From assembly GCF_001667585.1 (NCBI RefSeq), contig NZ_LZJZ01000021.1, forward strand, positions 159,496 to 223,495: a DNA stretch of 64,000 nt. The letters run 5' to 3'. Under the pieces are notes generated by a model, which saw nothing but the letters and a program-made list of their open reading frames with translations, made no database searches and was not told where the DNA came from. Of this stretch, positions 29,236 to 38,852 are shown in pieces. The position numbers and the translations under genes were made by a program. This DNA comes from Mycobacterium sp. E2733 (GTDB lineage Bacteria > Actinomycetota > Actinomycetes > Mycobacteriales > Mycobacteriaceae). Position 1 is the first letter of the stretch. Each line of letters begins with the position of its first letter.

Positions 29236-29814
29236 ATGAAGGCCGATGCGAAGCAATATGAGGAAGACGCTCGCCGGTTACGCCAGTACGCCACCTTCAA
29301 TGACTTCTCGGATGCCGACCTGCAGCGTCTCGCCCGAGCAGCTCATCGCACTTCGACGTCGGCTCCTTTGCCGCTGATTCATGAGCAGACGCCGTCGGAC
29401 GCCTGCTACATCCTGCTCAGCGGTGAGGTGGGCGTATACGTCGGGAGGGACCGCGTCGCCGTGCTGGGCCCTGGCGAGGTGATCGGCGAATCGGCGCTCC
29501 ACCGTGGGAGACTGCGGTCTGCGACCGTTACAACGATCGGGCCGGCCGAGGTCTTGCGCATCGAACGCGCTGATCTCGCCAGATTGCTCGACGAGATGCC
29601 GGCGCTTCGCGAAATCATTGACGCATCCGTGGCGCGACACGTGCCCGTAGAGCTGCCGCCGAAACCAAAACCAGCGCGCACCAAGTTGGGCGCCTCGGTC
29701 CGCACCGAGTTGGTCGAGCGGTTTGAGGAAACCGCCAACCGTGCCGGCGTGGACGTCGCGACCGCGGTCGAGGACGCGCTTACTCAGTGGATCGAACGAA
29801 ATAGCACGGCGTAG
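29236..29814 (+). CDS. Cyclic-nucleotide-binding domain protein
   Basis: This 192-residue protein has an N-terminal cNMP-binding fold (about residues 20-125; DACYILLSGEVGVYV, then GPGEVIGESALHRG as the phosphate-binding cassette). A C-terminal segment (ASVRTELVERFEETANRAG) resembles a ribbon-helix-helix or short helical DNA-binding tail. It is therefore more likely a cNMP sensor than a full CRP. An AGGAG lies seven bases before the ATG. A class III adenylate cyclase at 60992 is a possible but unproven source of ligand. Confidence 0.75.
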   Translation: MKADAKQYEEDARRLRQYATFNDFSDADLQRLARAAHRTSTSAPLPLIHEQTPSDACYILLSGEVGVYVGRDRVAVLGPGEVIGESALHRGRLRSATVTTIGPAEVLRIERADLARLLDEMPALREIIDASVARHVPVELPPKPKPARTKLGASVRTELVERFEETANRAGVDVATAVEDALTQWIERNSTA

Positions 29815-29915
29815 CCGCGATCCAGCCATTGACCGCTCGGCTGCCGTCCTCGTTGACCACGGCCTACTACAACGCGTAGTATCCCGGTATCCCGCCGCGC
29901 ACAAGGGGGTGCAAC

Positions 29916-30350
29916 GTGAGGTGGAGTTTCGCCCAGATCGGGCTGCTGATCATTTGCGCTTTTCATGTCATTCAGGCGGTGATCGGCCTCATCATCAATC
30001 CCAGTTTCGCGACCGGCCCCGCCGCGCCGACCGTCCAACTCCTCGGAATGGACTACAACGGCTGGCACGCCGTCGCCGGTCTCGCGCTATTCGCTCCAGG
30101 TCTGGTGTTCGCGATCCGCAAAAGGTGGGCCGTGCTCTATCTGCTGCTCGCCGCGATACCCGGTGCGCTGCCGGGCATTTGGGCGTTCTTCTCGCATCAG
30201 GTGGCCTTTGTCTTCACCTTTCCCAACAATGTCACCGACGCGGTGGTACACCTGGTGACCGCGGGGGTGATGGTCGCGGTGGCGGCTGTGCAGATCCGGC
30301 TGGATGGTGGACTGACGAATTCGCTCGGCGATCTCCGGAAAGCGCGGTAG
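29916..30350 (+). CDS. DUF4383-like membrane protein
   Basis: The protein has 144 residues with four hydrophobic helices (near 8-28, 50-68, 75-98 and 105-128) and the motif FPNNVTDAVVHL typical of DUF4383 proteins. Function is unknown. The GTG start has AAGGGGG just upstream. Confidence 0.75.
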   Translation: MRWSFAQIGLLIICAFHVIQAVIGLIINPSFATGPAAPTVQLLGMDYNGWHAVAGLALFAPGLVFAIRKRWAVLYLLLAAIPGALPGIWAFFSHQVAFVFTFPNNVTDAVVHLVTAGVMVAVAAVQIRLDGGLTNSLGDLRKAR

Positions 30351-30365
30351 CTACTCGGCGAGGCG

Positions 30366-31193
30366 CTAATCGGTGAACAGCGAGTTCAGCTCGTCGAAGC
30401 TCGCGGCTCCGGTTAGTCCCTCAAAGGACCCGTCCTCAACCAGCTTCCGCGCGGCAGCCAGGAACGCACCCCACGCGACCCGACTGAAAGCCGAGCCAAC
30501 GCTGATCCGTCGCACGCCTAGCTGCGCAAGGTCCGTCACCGTCAGCCCCGTGTCCGACGACATCAGAACGTTGACCGGATACGGCGCAACGGCGTCAATG
30601 AGCATCGCGATGTCCTGTTTGGTACGGATCCCCGGCGCGAAGAGCACCTCAGCTCCCGCCTCGGCGTAAGCCTGCAGCCGCCGGACGGCCTCGGCGAGGG
30701 GATCGGGGTGCCCGTAGAGGAGGCATTCCGCACGGCCGGTCAGGATGACGTCGGCGCCCGAGTCGTCGATCGCCGAACGCGCAGCGCGGACGCGATCGGT
30801 GGCCTCGGCCAGTTCGAAAAGCGGCGTGTCGGCGACGCCCGTGCCGTCTTCGATCGAAAGCCCGGCTACGCCAGTGGTCACGCAGCGCTCCACATTGCGC
30901 GCGAGCTCGCCGGCATCGGAGGCGTACCCGGCCTGGAAGTCGGCGTTGACGGGCACGCTGACCGCAGCCACTATTTCGGCGATGTTGTCGAGTGCCTCGT
31001 CGACGGAGAGCGCGGCCACCGTGTCCGGCAGACCGCGTGCGAAGCACAGCCCGGCGCTCGTGGTGGCCAGCGCGGGGAAGCCAAGCTTTGCCAGCGCGAT
31101 TGCCGACCCGGCGTCCCACGGATTCGGGATGAGAAAACACCCGTCCTGATGTAACCGGCGAAAATGCGCTCCAACGCCACCGCGTGAGTCCAC
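30366..31193 (-). CDS. Isocitrate lyase / PEP mutase family protein
   Basis: The product is a TIM-barrel enzyme of about 275 residues. Motifs are FLIPNPWDAGSAIALAKLGF near the N-terminus, PVNADFQAGY (metal-binding region), GLSIEDGTG and the later LFAPGIRTKQDI. The family cleaves or forms C-C or C-P bonds next to carboxylates; the substrate cannot be told from sequence. The frame stays open upstream to 31436 but would overlap the cutinase gene; the GTG at 31193 is the most economical start. It is convergent with the DUF4383 gene, the stops being 16 bases apart. Confidence 0.8.
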   Translation of the reverse strand: MDSRGGVGAHFRRLHQDGCFLIPNPWDAGSAIALAKLGFPALATTSAGLCFARGLPDTVAALSVDEALDNIAEIVAAVSVPVNADFQAGYASDAGELARNVERCVTTGVAGLSIEDGTGVADTPLFELAEATDRVRAARSAIDDSGADVILTGRAECLLYGHPDPLAEAVRRLQAYAEAGAEVLFAPGIRTKQDIAMLIDAVAPYPVNVLMSSDTGLTVTDLAQLGVRRISVGSAFSRVAWGAFLAAARKLVEDGSFEGLTGAASFDELNSLFTD

Positions 31194-31338
31194 AACCCGA
31201 TTATGCTCGGGCCGACGCCGTGACGCCGCCTCCGATCGACCGAAGATGCGAAATGATCTGTGCGCCTTGGCCTCAAACCACGCATGGGGCGGCCACAAAG
31301 TGAAACCGCCTACGAGGCCGGCTAACGGCCAGCTGAAA

Positions 31339-32103
31339 TCAACTGGGAGCGCCTGGGAACCCGGCGGGGCTCGGCGGCCCCCCAGGGACCGCGCCAGCCG
31401 GTCCGCCGGAACCGCCGCCCAGACGACTGGCGGCAAACGCCGCCCCCTGGTCGATCATCGCCGTGTTGGTCGAGTAGTTGTCATGTGCGGCGAAATTCAT
31501 TCCGTCAGAGCAGATCGGATCGCCCTGCGCGCATACTTGGATGGTCTTGGCCTGATAGAGCGGACCGATGACGACCGGCGGCTCGCCGAAGAAGTTCATC
31601 GCCTTGTCGCTCGGCAGTGCGAAGAGCACAACCGAGGAAACGTGGTTGGCCACCTCGGGGTCCAACGGTTTGGGTACGGTCGCCGGATCGATCCCGGGCG
31701 GTACGGCAGCCGAGGTGACGAAGCCCATCACGGCAGCGCCTTGGGAATAGCCGCCGAGCACCATCTTGGTGTTCGGGCAGTCGTGCACCATTGAAACGAC
31801 ATGCGCGCTGGCGTCTCTGATGCCTTCCTCGCCCGCGTTCGTCCAGTCATGGGTGGCGGGGTAGTTGACCGGATAGACGTCGAAGGAACTCGCGCCGACG
31901 CGTGGGCGCAGGGAGTCGATAAACGCCTGCCCCGTCGGACCAAGACCCGGCGGGTCATCGGTGCCGCGGGCGAACAGCACTTGGACGTCCGGACACGGAC
32001 CGGCGGAGGCAGCCGGTAATGCAGCAGCAAGGACCGAAGCGCTGACGCCCGATACCCCGACTGCCGCAGACGCAAGGAAACGGGAGAGGTGACGTGCGGT
32101 CAT
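31339..32103 (-). CDS. Secreted cutinase-family serine esterase
   Basis: The product has 254 residues including a signal peptide (residues 1-34, hydrophobic core then AASAGP). The mature part starts CPDVQVLFARGTDDPPG and carries the nucleophile motif GGYSQG, with Asp and His positions in DPICSDG and FAAHDNY; this is the mycobacterial cutinase (Cfp21/Cut) pattern. Such enzymes hydrolyse ester lipids outside the cell. The C-terminus is a Gly/Pro-rich tail. The ATG at 32103 gives a typical signal peptide; an ATG 16 codons upstream is possible. Confidence 0.9.
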   Translation of the reverse strand: MTARHLSRFLASAAVGVSGVSASVLAAALPAASAGPCPDVQVLFARGTDDPPGLGPTGQAFIDSLRPRVGASSFDVYPVNYPATHDWTNAGEEGIRDASAHVVSMVHDCPNTKMVLGGYSQGAAVMGFVTSAAVPPGIDPATVPKPLDPEVANHVSSVVLFALPSDKAMNFFGEPPVVIGPLYQAKTIQVCAQGDPICSDGMNFAAHDNYSTNTAMIDQGAAFAASRLGGGSGGPAGAVPGGPPSPAGFPGAPS

Positions 32104-32331
32104 GGCGCTGTGTGCCCAACACATGCGATTTTTAAACCACGAGTTTTTCATGCGCTGACCGCAGTGGAACGCCATCGCAGAACGGTGGGCTGGCACGACG
32201 CGATCGCGGGTCAGCTGGAGAGGAATTTCCTCGATACGCAGGTCCGCGCGCCGAGCGAGAGGCAGAAAAGAGAGGCCGTTAAGGGCCATCCGCCCCTTTT
32301 GCATCAAAATACCCGCTGGCACCCTCAGCCC

Positions 32332-33171
32332 ATGAAGCGCGGAATCTGTGTACTTTCGGCCCTCAGCTTGCTGCTCGTTGGAAACGCGTGCGGCAAGCGC
32401 GAGCGACCGGCCGCGACGACGTCGAAAACCACCGCGACTTCGACGGCACCGGCGACCACATCCGTCGCTGGTCCGGACACCTCGATGCGGCTCTACTTCA
32501 TGCGGGCGGGCAAGGTAGCGGTCGCCGGCCGCAAGGCGCCCGCCCCCAACATCAAAGAGCAAGCGATGCAAGGGCTTCTGGCGGGGCCAGACGACTTCGA
32601 ACGGAGCATCGGCATGTCGTCGGCGATTCCGAACGGGACTAAGCTGCTCAGCCTCAGCGTCGCCAACGGCACCGCCACGGTCGACTTGTCCAGCGACTTT
32701 CCGTCGGGCGGCGCCACCACGCTGCCGGCGGTTAAGACGCAACCACGCGTCGCCGAGGTGGTCTTCACACTGACGCAGTTCGATGACGTCCATGGGGTGA
32801 GCATCACGATCGATGGAAAAACCCTTGAGGGAGCCGCGGAGCTGAAACGTGCCGACCTGGAGGCTGTGACACCCAAGATCCTCGTCGAATCTCCGGTTCC
32901 CGGGGAATCCGTCGCGTCACCGGTGGAGGTTTCGGGATTCGCCAACGTTTTTGAGGGAACGGTGTCCTACTCGGTCAACGCACCGGACGGCGCAGAGCTC
33001 AATCACGGCTTCACAACCGCGACGGATCAGGCGTGGGGGCAGTGGTACAACTTCAAGTTCACCTCCCCCTTCACGAAGCAACAGCATGGCTTCGGCCACG
33101 TCATCCTCTGGGAAGTGAGCATGAATGACGGCTCCCATATGAACCTCTACGACGTACCGGTCAACATGTGA
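32332..33171 (+). CDS. Exported GerMN-Gmad2 domain protein (putative lipoprotein)
   Basis: The product has 279 residues: an N-terminal hydrophobic leader ending in NACGK, a Thr/Ala-rich linker, a GerMN domain (about residues 55-165; EQAMQGLLAGPDD, TVDLSSDF) and a C-terminal Gmad2 immunoglobulin-like domain (about 185-275; ESPVPGESVASPVEVSGFAN, VILWEVSMNDGSH). GerMN domains also occur in the actinobacterial lipoprotein LpqB. The Cys is a poor lipobox match, because position -3 is Gly, so lipidation is uncertain. Confidence 0.8.
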   Translation: MKRGICVLSALSLLLVGNACGKRERPAATTSKTTATSTAPATTSVAGPDTSMRLYFMRAGKVAVAGRKAPAPNIKEQAMQGLLAGPDDFERSIGMSSAIPNGTKLLSLSVANGTATVDLSSDFPSGGATTLPAVKTQPRVAEVVFTLTQFDDVHGVSITIDGKTLEGAAELKRADLEAVTPKILVESPVPGESVASPVEVSGFANVFEGTVSYSVNAPDGAELNHGFTTATDQAWGQWYNFKFTSPFTKQQHGFGHVILWEVSMNDGSHMNLYDVPVNM

Positions 33172-33476
33172 GCGAAGGGTCCCGTGCGGCAATCAGGGAA
33201 AGGTCGATCGGACCCCGCTTTAGGTGACACGGACAGGCGATGTGCCCGCGGCAGCGGTCCTCGCCGATCCAGCGTTGTTCTAGCCGCCACCTGCGCCACC
33301 CGGCACGGGCGCCCATCACCAAAACTTTGATCGGACGGCGAGTTAGTGGAACGGCTTCGGCCGGCCGCCGGTGGTCGCCATTGCCGAACGAGTGATCCGC
33401 CGAGCCCAAGTTGCAACTGTGTCAGAGGTTTTGCGCCCCCCGCGATACACAAATCCACAGCTCCGCTGCTGGGCGC
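33172..33476. other. Non-coding stretch
   Basis: I see no gene with a plausible start and no clear repeat or operator in these roughly 300 bases between the GerMN gene and the frameshifted sensor-domain gene. Confidence 0.4.
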
Positions 33477-34068
33477 TCAAGCGTGCAATACGAAGCTGGA
33501 CCACCATTGCGACAGGCCGTTGACGTCGGGTTCGGGCAGGTGGTTGAGATCGGATCCCCCCAGTGGCAAGGGCGAGGAGTGGGCCGGAGTCGTTCGTCCA
33601 CATCACGGCATAAATGTCACCCTCGACGGTGCCACACGCGATCGAGCCGGCCTTGCCGTTTTGTCCTGTCCACGTAGCCGGGCTGGCGGTCATTCCGGGG
33701 CACGTCACAGCCCTGAAATGGTGTGTGTCACGGTAGATGTCCGCGAATGAGTTATTCAGCGCCCCAACATCGCTGAGCAATGTGTGGCGCGCATCTGTTG
33801 GGCCGTTGGGCAGCGAATTTCCGGAATATTCCACCATTGCCAGGTCGTTGGGTTCGTTGAACGGCCCCTCGACCCGATGGCACGCGCCTGCGCTATACCC
33901 CGGCGGCAACATGCCGAACAGGTCAGCGGCCGGGTCCGCGCTTGATAAAAAGTCTTGATAAAAAGTCTTGTGCCACAGGCAGATTATCGCGCATCCATCG
34001 AAGGCAGCAACCGCCTTTTCGCATCCAGGGTCGTTCGCCTCGGCACGGTTCGGCGTGCGCGAGACCAC
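33477..34068 (-). pseudogene. Frameshifted extracellular sensor-domain gene
   Basis: The reading frame from 34068 encodes ANDPGCEKAVAAFDG, later FRAVTCPGMTASPATW and YAVMWTNDSGPLLALATGG. This pattern recalls the extracellular C-terminal domains of some mycobacterial Ser/Thr kinases and related exported proteins. At a run of six G near 33543 the frame breaks. With one base fewer it continues as GSDLNHLPEPDVNGLSQWWSS and stops at 33477. The N-terminus also lacks a start with membrane anchor, so it is probably a remnant. A sequencing error in the G run is possible. Confidence 0.6.
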
Positions 34069-34320
34069 TCCTGATCTGCACGCATTAGGCCGGCTTGCGT
34101 GAATGTCGGCGCTATTTTCCGTGTTAGGGCAATGGGGGGCTGATTATGGGTCCAAAGGCACTATCTAGATAATTCTTCGACCACTGACACTGAGTAGCCA
34201 GGATTGGGCGTTGGCGACGGCGCCTAATCCCGGCCGATTGTGCCGGAGGATCGCTGGGCACGAGCCGACTCCCAGATGATGCCTTGAAACTGCAAAGGTG
34301 TTGCTGCAAAGGAGCTCTCG

Positions 34321-36636
34321 GTGGAAGACATGACCGGACCCCACGCCGACGGTGAAGAACCGGATGCCGAACATCCGGCCGCGGTGGCTCAGCCTCAGCG
34401 CCCACGGGTGCTCGTAGCCGCACTCGCGCTGACCGCCGTTATCGCCCTGGTCGCCGCCGCGGTCGGGTTCGCCATGGCATTCCAGGCCAAGCGAGCGGCC
34501 GATCGGAATCTTCGCCAGGCCACCGGCCTTCGCCTGGTCGCCGAAGCTCAGTCGATCCTGGCCCGTACCCGGCCTGGGTCGGACGTCACCGCCTTTCAAG
34601 GACTGGTCGCGGCGGAGCGACTTTCGCAAACCGCTGACGACGGTCCCTTGCGCAGTGTGCTGCAAGACAACTACCGGGCCCTGAAGATCATCGAGACATC
34701 CTTCGAGCGACCCAGTTCAATCACCGGCGTCGCATTCAGCCGCGATGGGCGGCGGATTGCCGCAGGCGATGACCAAGGCATGTCTCTCTGGAATGCCGAA
34801 ACCGGCCAGCCAATCGGCGAGCAGACACGACTCGACGGTGTCCGAACCGTGGTCCTCAGCCCGGACGGTACGCGGGCTGTCGCCCTGCGTCGGGACACCG
34901 CGCAGATATTGGACGCCGAGACCGGCCATCCGATCGGCGACCCATTGAAGCTGATCGGCATCGTGTCCAGCGTGGCGTTGAGCCCGGACAACGCGCGGAT
35001 CGCCTGCGGCAGGAAGGACGGCACCATTCAGATCTGGGATTTGAACACCGGCCGACCCGCCGGTAAGTGGCTGGCGGGGCACCAGGACACGGTCGCCGCC
35101 GTGGCTTTCAGTCCCGACGGTAGCCGGATCGTCTCTGGCAGCGGGGACAAGACAGTGCGGGTCTGGGATGCGGCCACCGGCCAACCCGTCGGTCAGCAAA
35201 TGACCGGGGGCTCGGTGCACAGCGTGGCGTTCGGCCCCGAGGGCAAACGGATCGCCTCCGGCAACGGCGAGGGCACCATACAGTTGTGGACCGCTGACGC
35301 GAGCCATGCTGTCGGCCCACCGATGACCGGCCACACAGGGAGCGTGTACGCCGTGGCGTTCAGTCCCGACGGCACGCGGATCGCCTCCGGCGGTGAGGAC
35401 AAAACCGTGCGGCTGTGGAATGCCGACACCGGCCAGCCCGTCGGCCGCCCACTGGTCGGCCACCGATGGACGATCGGGACCGTGGCGTTCAGTCCCGACG
35501 GCAAGCGGGTCGCCTCCGGCGGCGGGGATAGGACCGTCCGCCTGTGGAGTGCCGAGCCCGGCCCACTGGTTGGCCAGGCGCTGTCCCCGGCCGGCTGGAC
35601 TCCACTTTGGCCAGGCAACGTAGAGAACGTCAGTGTGGCGGTCAGTCCCGACGGCACGTGGATCGCCTCCGGCGGTGACGGCATCTCGCGGTGGGACCCC
35701 GTCACCGGCCAACCCGTCGGCGCCCCGATTACCGGATACGGGGGATTCGTGGCGTTGAGCCGCGATGGCAAGCGAATCGCCGCGCGGGGTGAAGGAAAAG
35801 TACAGGTGTTGGACGTGGCCACCGCCCAGCCCGCTGGCGCCCCGATCCGGGACTGGGAGGTGCGCAGCGTTGCGATCAGTCCGGACGGCACACGGATCGC
35901 CACGGGCAGTGACGACAAGACCGTGCGGCTGTGGGACGTGGCGACCGGCCAACAAATCGGTGATCCCATGACCGGCCACAGTTCCGACGTGAAAGGCGTT
36001 GCGTTCAGCCCGGACGGCACGCGGATCGCGTCCGGCAGTCAGGACGGCGTGCGGGCGTGGGACGTGGCGACCCGCCGACAAATCGCCGGTCCGATGCAGA
36101 TCTCTGGCCCGGATACGAGGGGCGTCGAGAACGTGGTGTTCAGCCCCGACGGCAAGCGGATCGCCTCTGGCGAGGTTCTCGTCGGAGGCAACACGGTGCG
36201 CTTATGGGACGCGGCCACCGGCAAACCCATCGGCCGGCCGATGACGGCGGAAGCGTTGACCAGTTATCCGGGCCTGCTCAGACCCGACATGAGCGTGGCG
36301 TTCAGCCCCGACGGCAAGCGGATCGCCTCTAATACGTGGGATCGCACCGTGTGGCTGTGGGATGCCGACACCGAACAACCCGTCGGCGCTCCGCTCACGG
36401 GCTCCACGGCGGACGTAACGGGCGTGGCATTTAGCCCCGACGGAAAGTTCCTCGTATCTGGCAGTGAGGACGGGACCGTGCGGTTGTGGCTCAACTATCC
36501 GGACGCGGCATCGGCATTGTGCGCCAAGCTATCCACCAATATGAGCCGCCGGCTCTGGCAGACCTGGGTATCGCCCGATATCGACTACATCGAAGCCTGC
36601 CCGGGACTTCCGATTAAAAAGGAGTACGAATGGTAG
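34321..36636 (+). CDS. Membrane-anchored WD40 protein, 14 repeats
   Basis: The protein has 771 residues. After an acidic cytoplasmic N-terminus there is one transmembrane helix (about residues 30-52), then a helical stretch (RNLRQATGLRLVAEAQSIL) and 14 WD40 repeats, enough for two seven-bladed propellers. The conserved tail includes WVSPDIDYIEACPGLPI. The helix-plus-propeller arrangement matches the C-terminal half of bacterial nSTAND or kinase-WD40 proteins, but no NTPase or kinase domain is present. AAGGAG precedes the GTG start. It overlaps the next gene by 7 nt, so the two are co-translated. The role is unknown, probably protein scaffolding. Confidence 0.85.
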   Translation: MEDMTGPHADGEEPDAEHPAAVAQPQRPRVLVAALALTAVIALVAAAVGFAMAFQAKRAADRNLRQATGLRLVAEAQSILARTRPGSDVTAFQGLVAAERLSQTADDGPLRSVLQDNYRALKIIETSFERPSSITGVAFSRDGRRIAAGDDQGMSLWNAETGQPIGEQTRLDGVRTVVLSPDGTRAVALRRDTAQILDAETGHPIGDPLKLIGIVSSVALSPDNARIACGRKDGTIQIWDLNTGRPAGKWLAGHQDTVAAVAFSPDGSRIVSGSGDKTVRVWDAATGQPVGQQMTGGSVHSVAFGPEGKRIASGNGEGTIQLWTADASHAVGPPMTGHTGSVYAVAFSPDGTRIASGGEDKTVRLWNADTGQPVGRPLVGHRWTIGTVAFSPDGKRVASGGGDRTVRLWSAEPGPLVGQALSPAGWTPLWPGNVENVSVAVSPDGTWIASGGDGISRWDPVTGQPVGAPITGYGGFVALSRDGKRIAARGEGKVQVLDVATAQPAGAPIRDWEVRSVAISPDGTRIATGSDDKTVRLWDVATGQQIGDPMTGHSSDVKGVAFSPDGTRIASGSQDGVRAWDVATRRQIAGPMQISGPDTRGVENVVFSPDGKRIASGEVLVGGNTVRLWDAATGKPIGRPMTAEALTSYPGLLRPDMSVAFSPDGKRIASNTWDRTVWLWDADTEQPVGAPLTGSTADVTGVAFSPDGKFLVSGSEDGTVRLWLNYPDAASALCAKLSTNMSRRLWQTWVSPDIDYIEACPGLPIKKEYEW

Positions 36637-38780
36637 GTAAGGCGGCCACCCAGGAGACCAGAACCATGCGCCGGCGCGGCGTTAACCGGTCGCGGGTCCT
36701 CATCGCCGTGCTGGCGGTCACCACGGTGATCGCCACGATCGCGGCAGCCTTCTATTACGTGCGGGCCGATAGCGCTCAAAAACAATCCACCGCACGTCTG
36801 CGTGAAGCCACGGCGCTGCGGCTGGTGGCGCAAGCCCAGTCCATGCTCGGCGGTACCCGGGCCGGCGGGGATGTTCGCGCGCTCCAGGAACTGCTGGCCG
36901 GATACGCGCTCGCACCCGAGTATGCCGAGGGCGCGCTGCTGAACGCCGTGATGGCGCGCCGACCGATGCTCAAAATCACCCTTATCGACAAGACCGGGCA
37001 AATCGCCGCAACCAAACCATTATTCGCGGTGCTGAGCCCGGACAGGCGCCGCATCGTCACCATCAGCGGCGACGACCACACGCCGCGGGTGTGGGAAGCG
37101 GCCACCGGCCACCCGATCGGCGCCCCGCTCACCAACGGCACCGGCTGGGTGGGAGGTGTGGCGTTTAGCCCCGATGGCACGCACATCGTCTCCCGCAGCG
37201 GCGACACACTGCGGCTCTGGGACGCCGCCACCGGCCAACCGATCGGCGCCCCGCTCACCGGCCACACCCGCCAGGTGCTCACCATGGCATTCAGCCCCGA
37301 CGGGCGGCGCATCGTGTCCGCCAGTGCCGACACCACACTGCGGCTCTGGGACGCCGCCACCGGACACGCGATCGGCAACCCGCTCACCGGCCACACCGCC
37401 GGAGTGAACAGTGCGGCGTTCAGCCCCGACGGCAAACGGATCGTCTCCGGCAGCAGCGATAAGACGCTTCGGATCTGGGACGCCGCCACCGGACAGCCCA
37501 TCGGCAACCCGCTCACCGGCCACACCGGCGCAGTGGACAGCGTGGCGTTCAGCCCCGACGGCAAACGCATCGTCTCCGCCAGCGACGACAAGACGGTGCG
37601 GCTCTGGGACGCGGCCACCGGCGAAACCATCGGCACCCCGCTCACCAGACTTTCCATGCTGTCGAGCGCGGCGTTCAGCCCGGACGGGCAGCGCATCGTT
37701 TCCCTGCAAGTTGACGGCACAGTACGCGAGTGGGACCCGGCTGCCGACGCACCGCTGACCGTCGGGTTCATCGGTGATGCCTTCAGTCCCGACAGGCGGC
37801 GCATCGCCGCCGGCAGCCGCGACAACATGGTGCGGATCTGGGACACGGGCAGCGGCCAGCAAATCACCGGCCCGCCGCCCGACGACCCCAACGAGCCCCA
37901 CGGCAACATCAGCGGGGTGCTCCATGTGGCGTTCAGCCCCGACGGGCGGCGCATCGTCTCCGGCGGTACCGACAACATGGTGCGGCTCTGGGACGCCACT
38001 ACCGGCCAGCCCATCGGGGGCCCGCTCACTGGCCACACCGGCTGGGTGTGGGGTGTGGCGTTCAGCCCCGACGGAAGGCGCATCGTCTCTGGCAGCGAGG
38101 ACAAGACGCTGCGGATCTGGGACGCGGGCAGCGTCCAGCCCATCGGTGCCCCGCTCACCGGCCACACCGGCACCGTGAACACTGTGGCGTTCAGCCCGGA
38201 CGGAGAGCGCATCGTCTCCGGCAGCGATGACAAGACGCTGCGGATCTGGGACGCGACCAGCGGCCAGCCCAGCGGCGGCCCGCTCATTGGCACCGGCGAC
38301 GTGCTCAGGGTGGCGTTCAGCCCCGACGGGCGGCGCATCGTCTCCGGCAACCGCGACTCCACGCTGCGGATCTGGGACGCCGGCACCGGCCAACCCATCG
38401 GCGGCCCGCTCACCGGCCACACCGGTGCGGTGACCAGCGTGGCGTTCAGCCCCGACGGCAAACGCATCGTCTCCGGCAGCACCGACAAAACCCTGCGGAT
38501 CTGGGACGTCACGACCGGCCAACCCGTCGGCAACCCGCTCACCGGCCACACCGAACCGGTGAACGTCGTGACGTTTAGCCCCGACGGGCGGCGCATCACC
38601 TCCGCCAGCGGCGACAAGACGCTGCGGCTGTGGCCGGGACCGGCAGCATGGCGAGACGAGCTCTGCGCCAAATTCACCACGAACATGAGCCATCAGCAGT
38701 GGCGCCAGTGGGTCTCGCCCGGCATCGACTACATCGAGGTATGCCCGGGTCTTCCGATCGCGCCGGATAGTTCGCAGTGA
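36630..38780 (+). CDS. Membrane-anchored WD40 protein, about 13 repeats
   Basis: This 716-residue paralogue of the upstream gene has a transmembrane helix at about residues 23-44 (VLIAVLAVTTVIATIAAAF). A helical linker (LREATALRLVAQAQSML) leads into about 13 WD40 repeats with highly uniform blades (GHTGAV..VAFSPDG+RIVSGS..KTLRIWDA). It ends with the same tail (WVSPGIDYIEVCPGLPI). The uniformity of its blades, compared with the more diverged upstream paralogue, suggests recent repeat homogenization. AAGGAG lies five bases before the ATG, inside the upstream gene. Confidence 0.85.
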   Translation: MVGKAATQETRTMRRRGVNRSRVLIAVLAVTTVIATIAAAFYYVRADSAQKQSTARLREATALRLVAQAQSMLGGTRAGGDVRALQELLAGYALAPEYAEGALLNAVMARRPMLKITLIDKTGQIAATKPLFAVLSPDRRRIVTISGDDHTPRVWEAATGHPIGAPLTNGTGWVGGVAFSPDGTHIVSRSGDTLRLWDAATGQPIGAPLTGHTRQVLTMAFSPDGRRIVSASADTTLRLWDAATGHAIGNPLTGHTAGVNSAAFSPDGKRIVSGSSDKTLRIWDAATGQPIGNPLTGHTGAVDSVAFSPDGKRIVSASDDKTVRLWDAATGETIGTPLTRLSMLSSAAFSPDGQRIVSLQVDGTVREWDPAADAPLTVGFIGDAFSPDRRRIAAGSRDNMVRIWDTGSGQQITGPPPDDPNEPHGNISGVLHVAFSPDGRRIVSGGTDNMVRLWDATTGQPIGGPLTGHTGWVWGVAFSPDGRRIVSGSEDKTLRIWDAGSVQPIGAPLTGHTGTVNTVAFSPDGERIVSGSDDKTLRIWDATSGQPSGGPLIGTGDVLRVAFSPDGRRIVSGNRDSTLRIWDAGTGQPIGGPLTGHTGAVTSVAFSPDGKRIVSGSTDKTLRIWDVTTGQPVGNPLTGHTEPVNVVTFSPDGRRITSASGDKTLRLWPGPAAWRDELCAKFTTNMSHQQWRQWVSPGIDYIEVCPGLPIAPDSSQ

Positions 38781-38852
38781 TCGCGATCTGACGTCGAACG
38801 GCGTCTCTCGGGCAGCCGCGTGTCGGGGTGCAATGCACCCGGGAGCTCGCCG

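Noticed and set aside
34717..36081. Long minus-strand frames opposite the WD40 genes (also 36776-38686 and 37020-38693)
   Set aside because: Repetitive antisense readings of the WD40 blades; the plus strand has clear WD repeats and ribosome binding sites.
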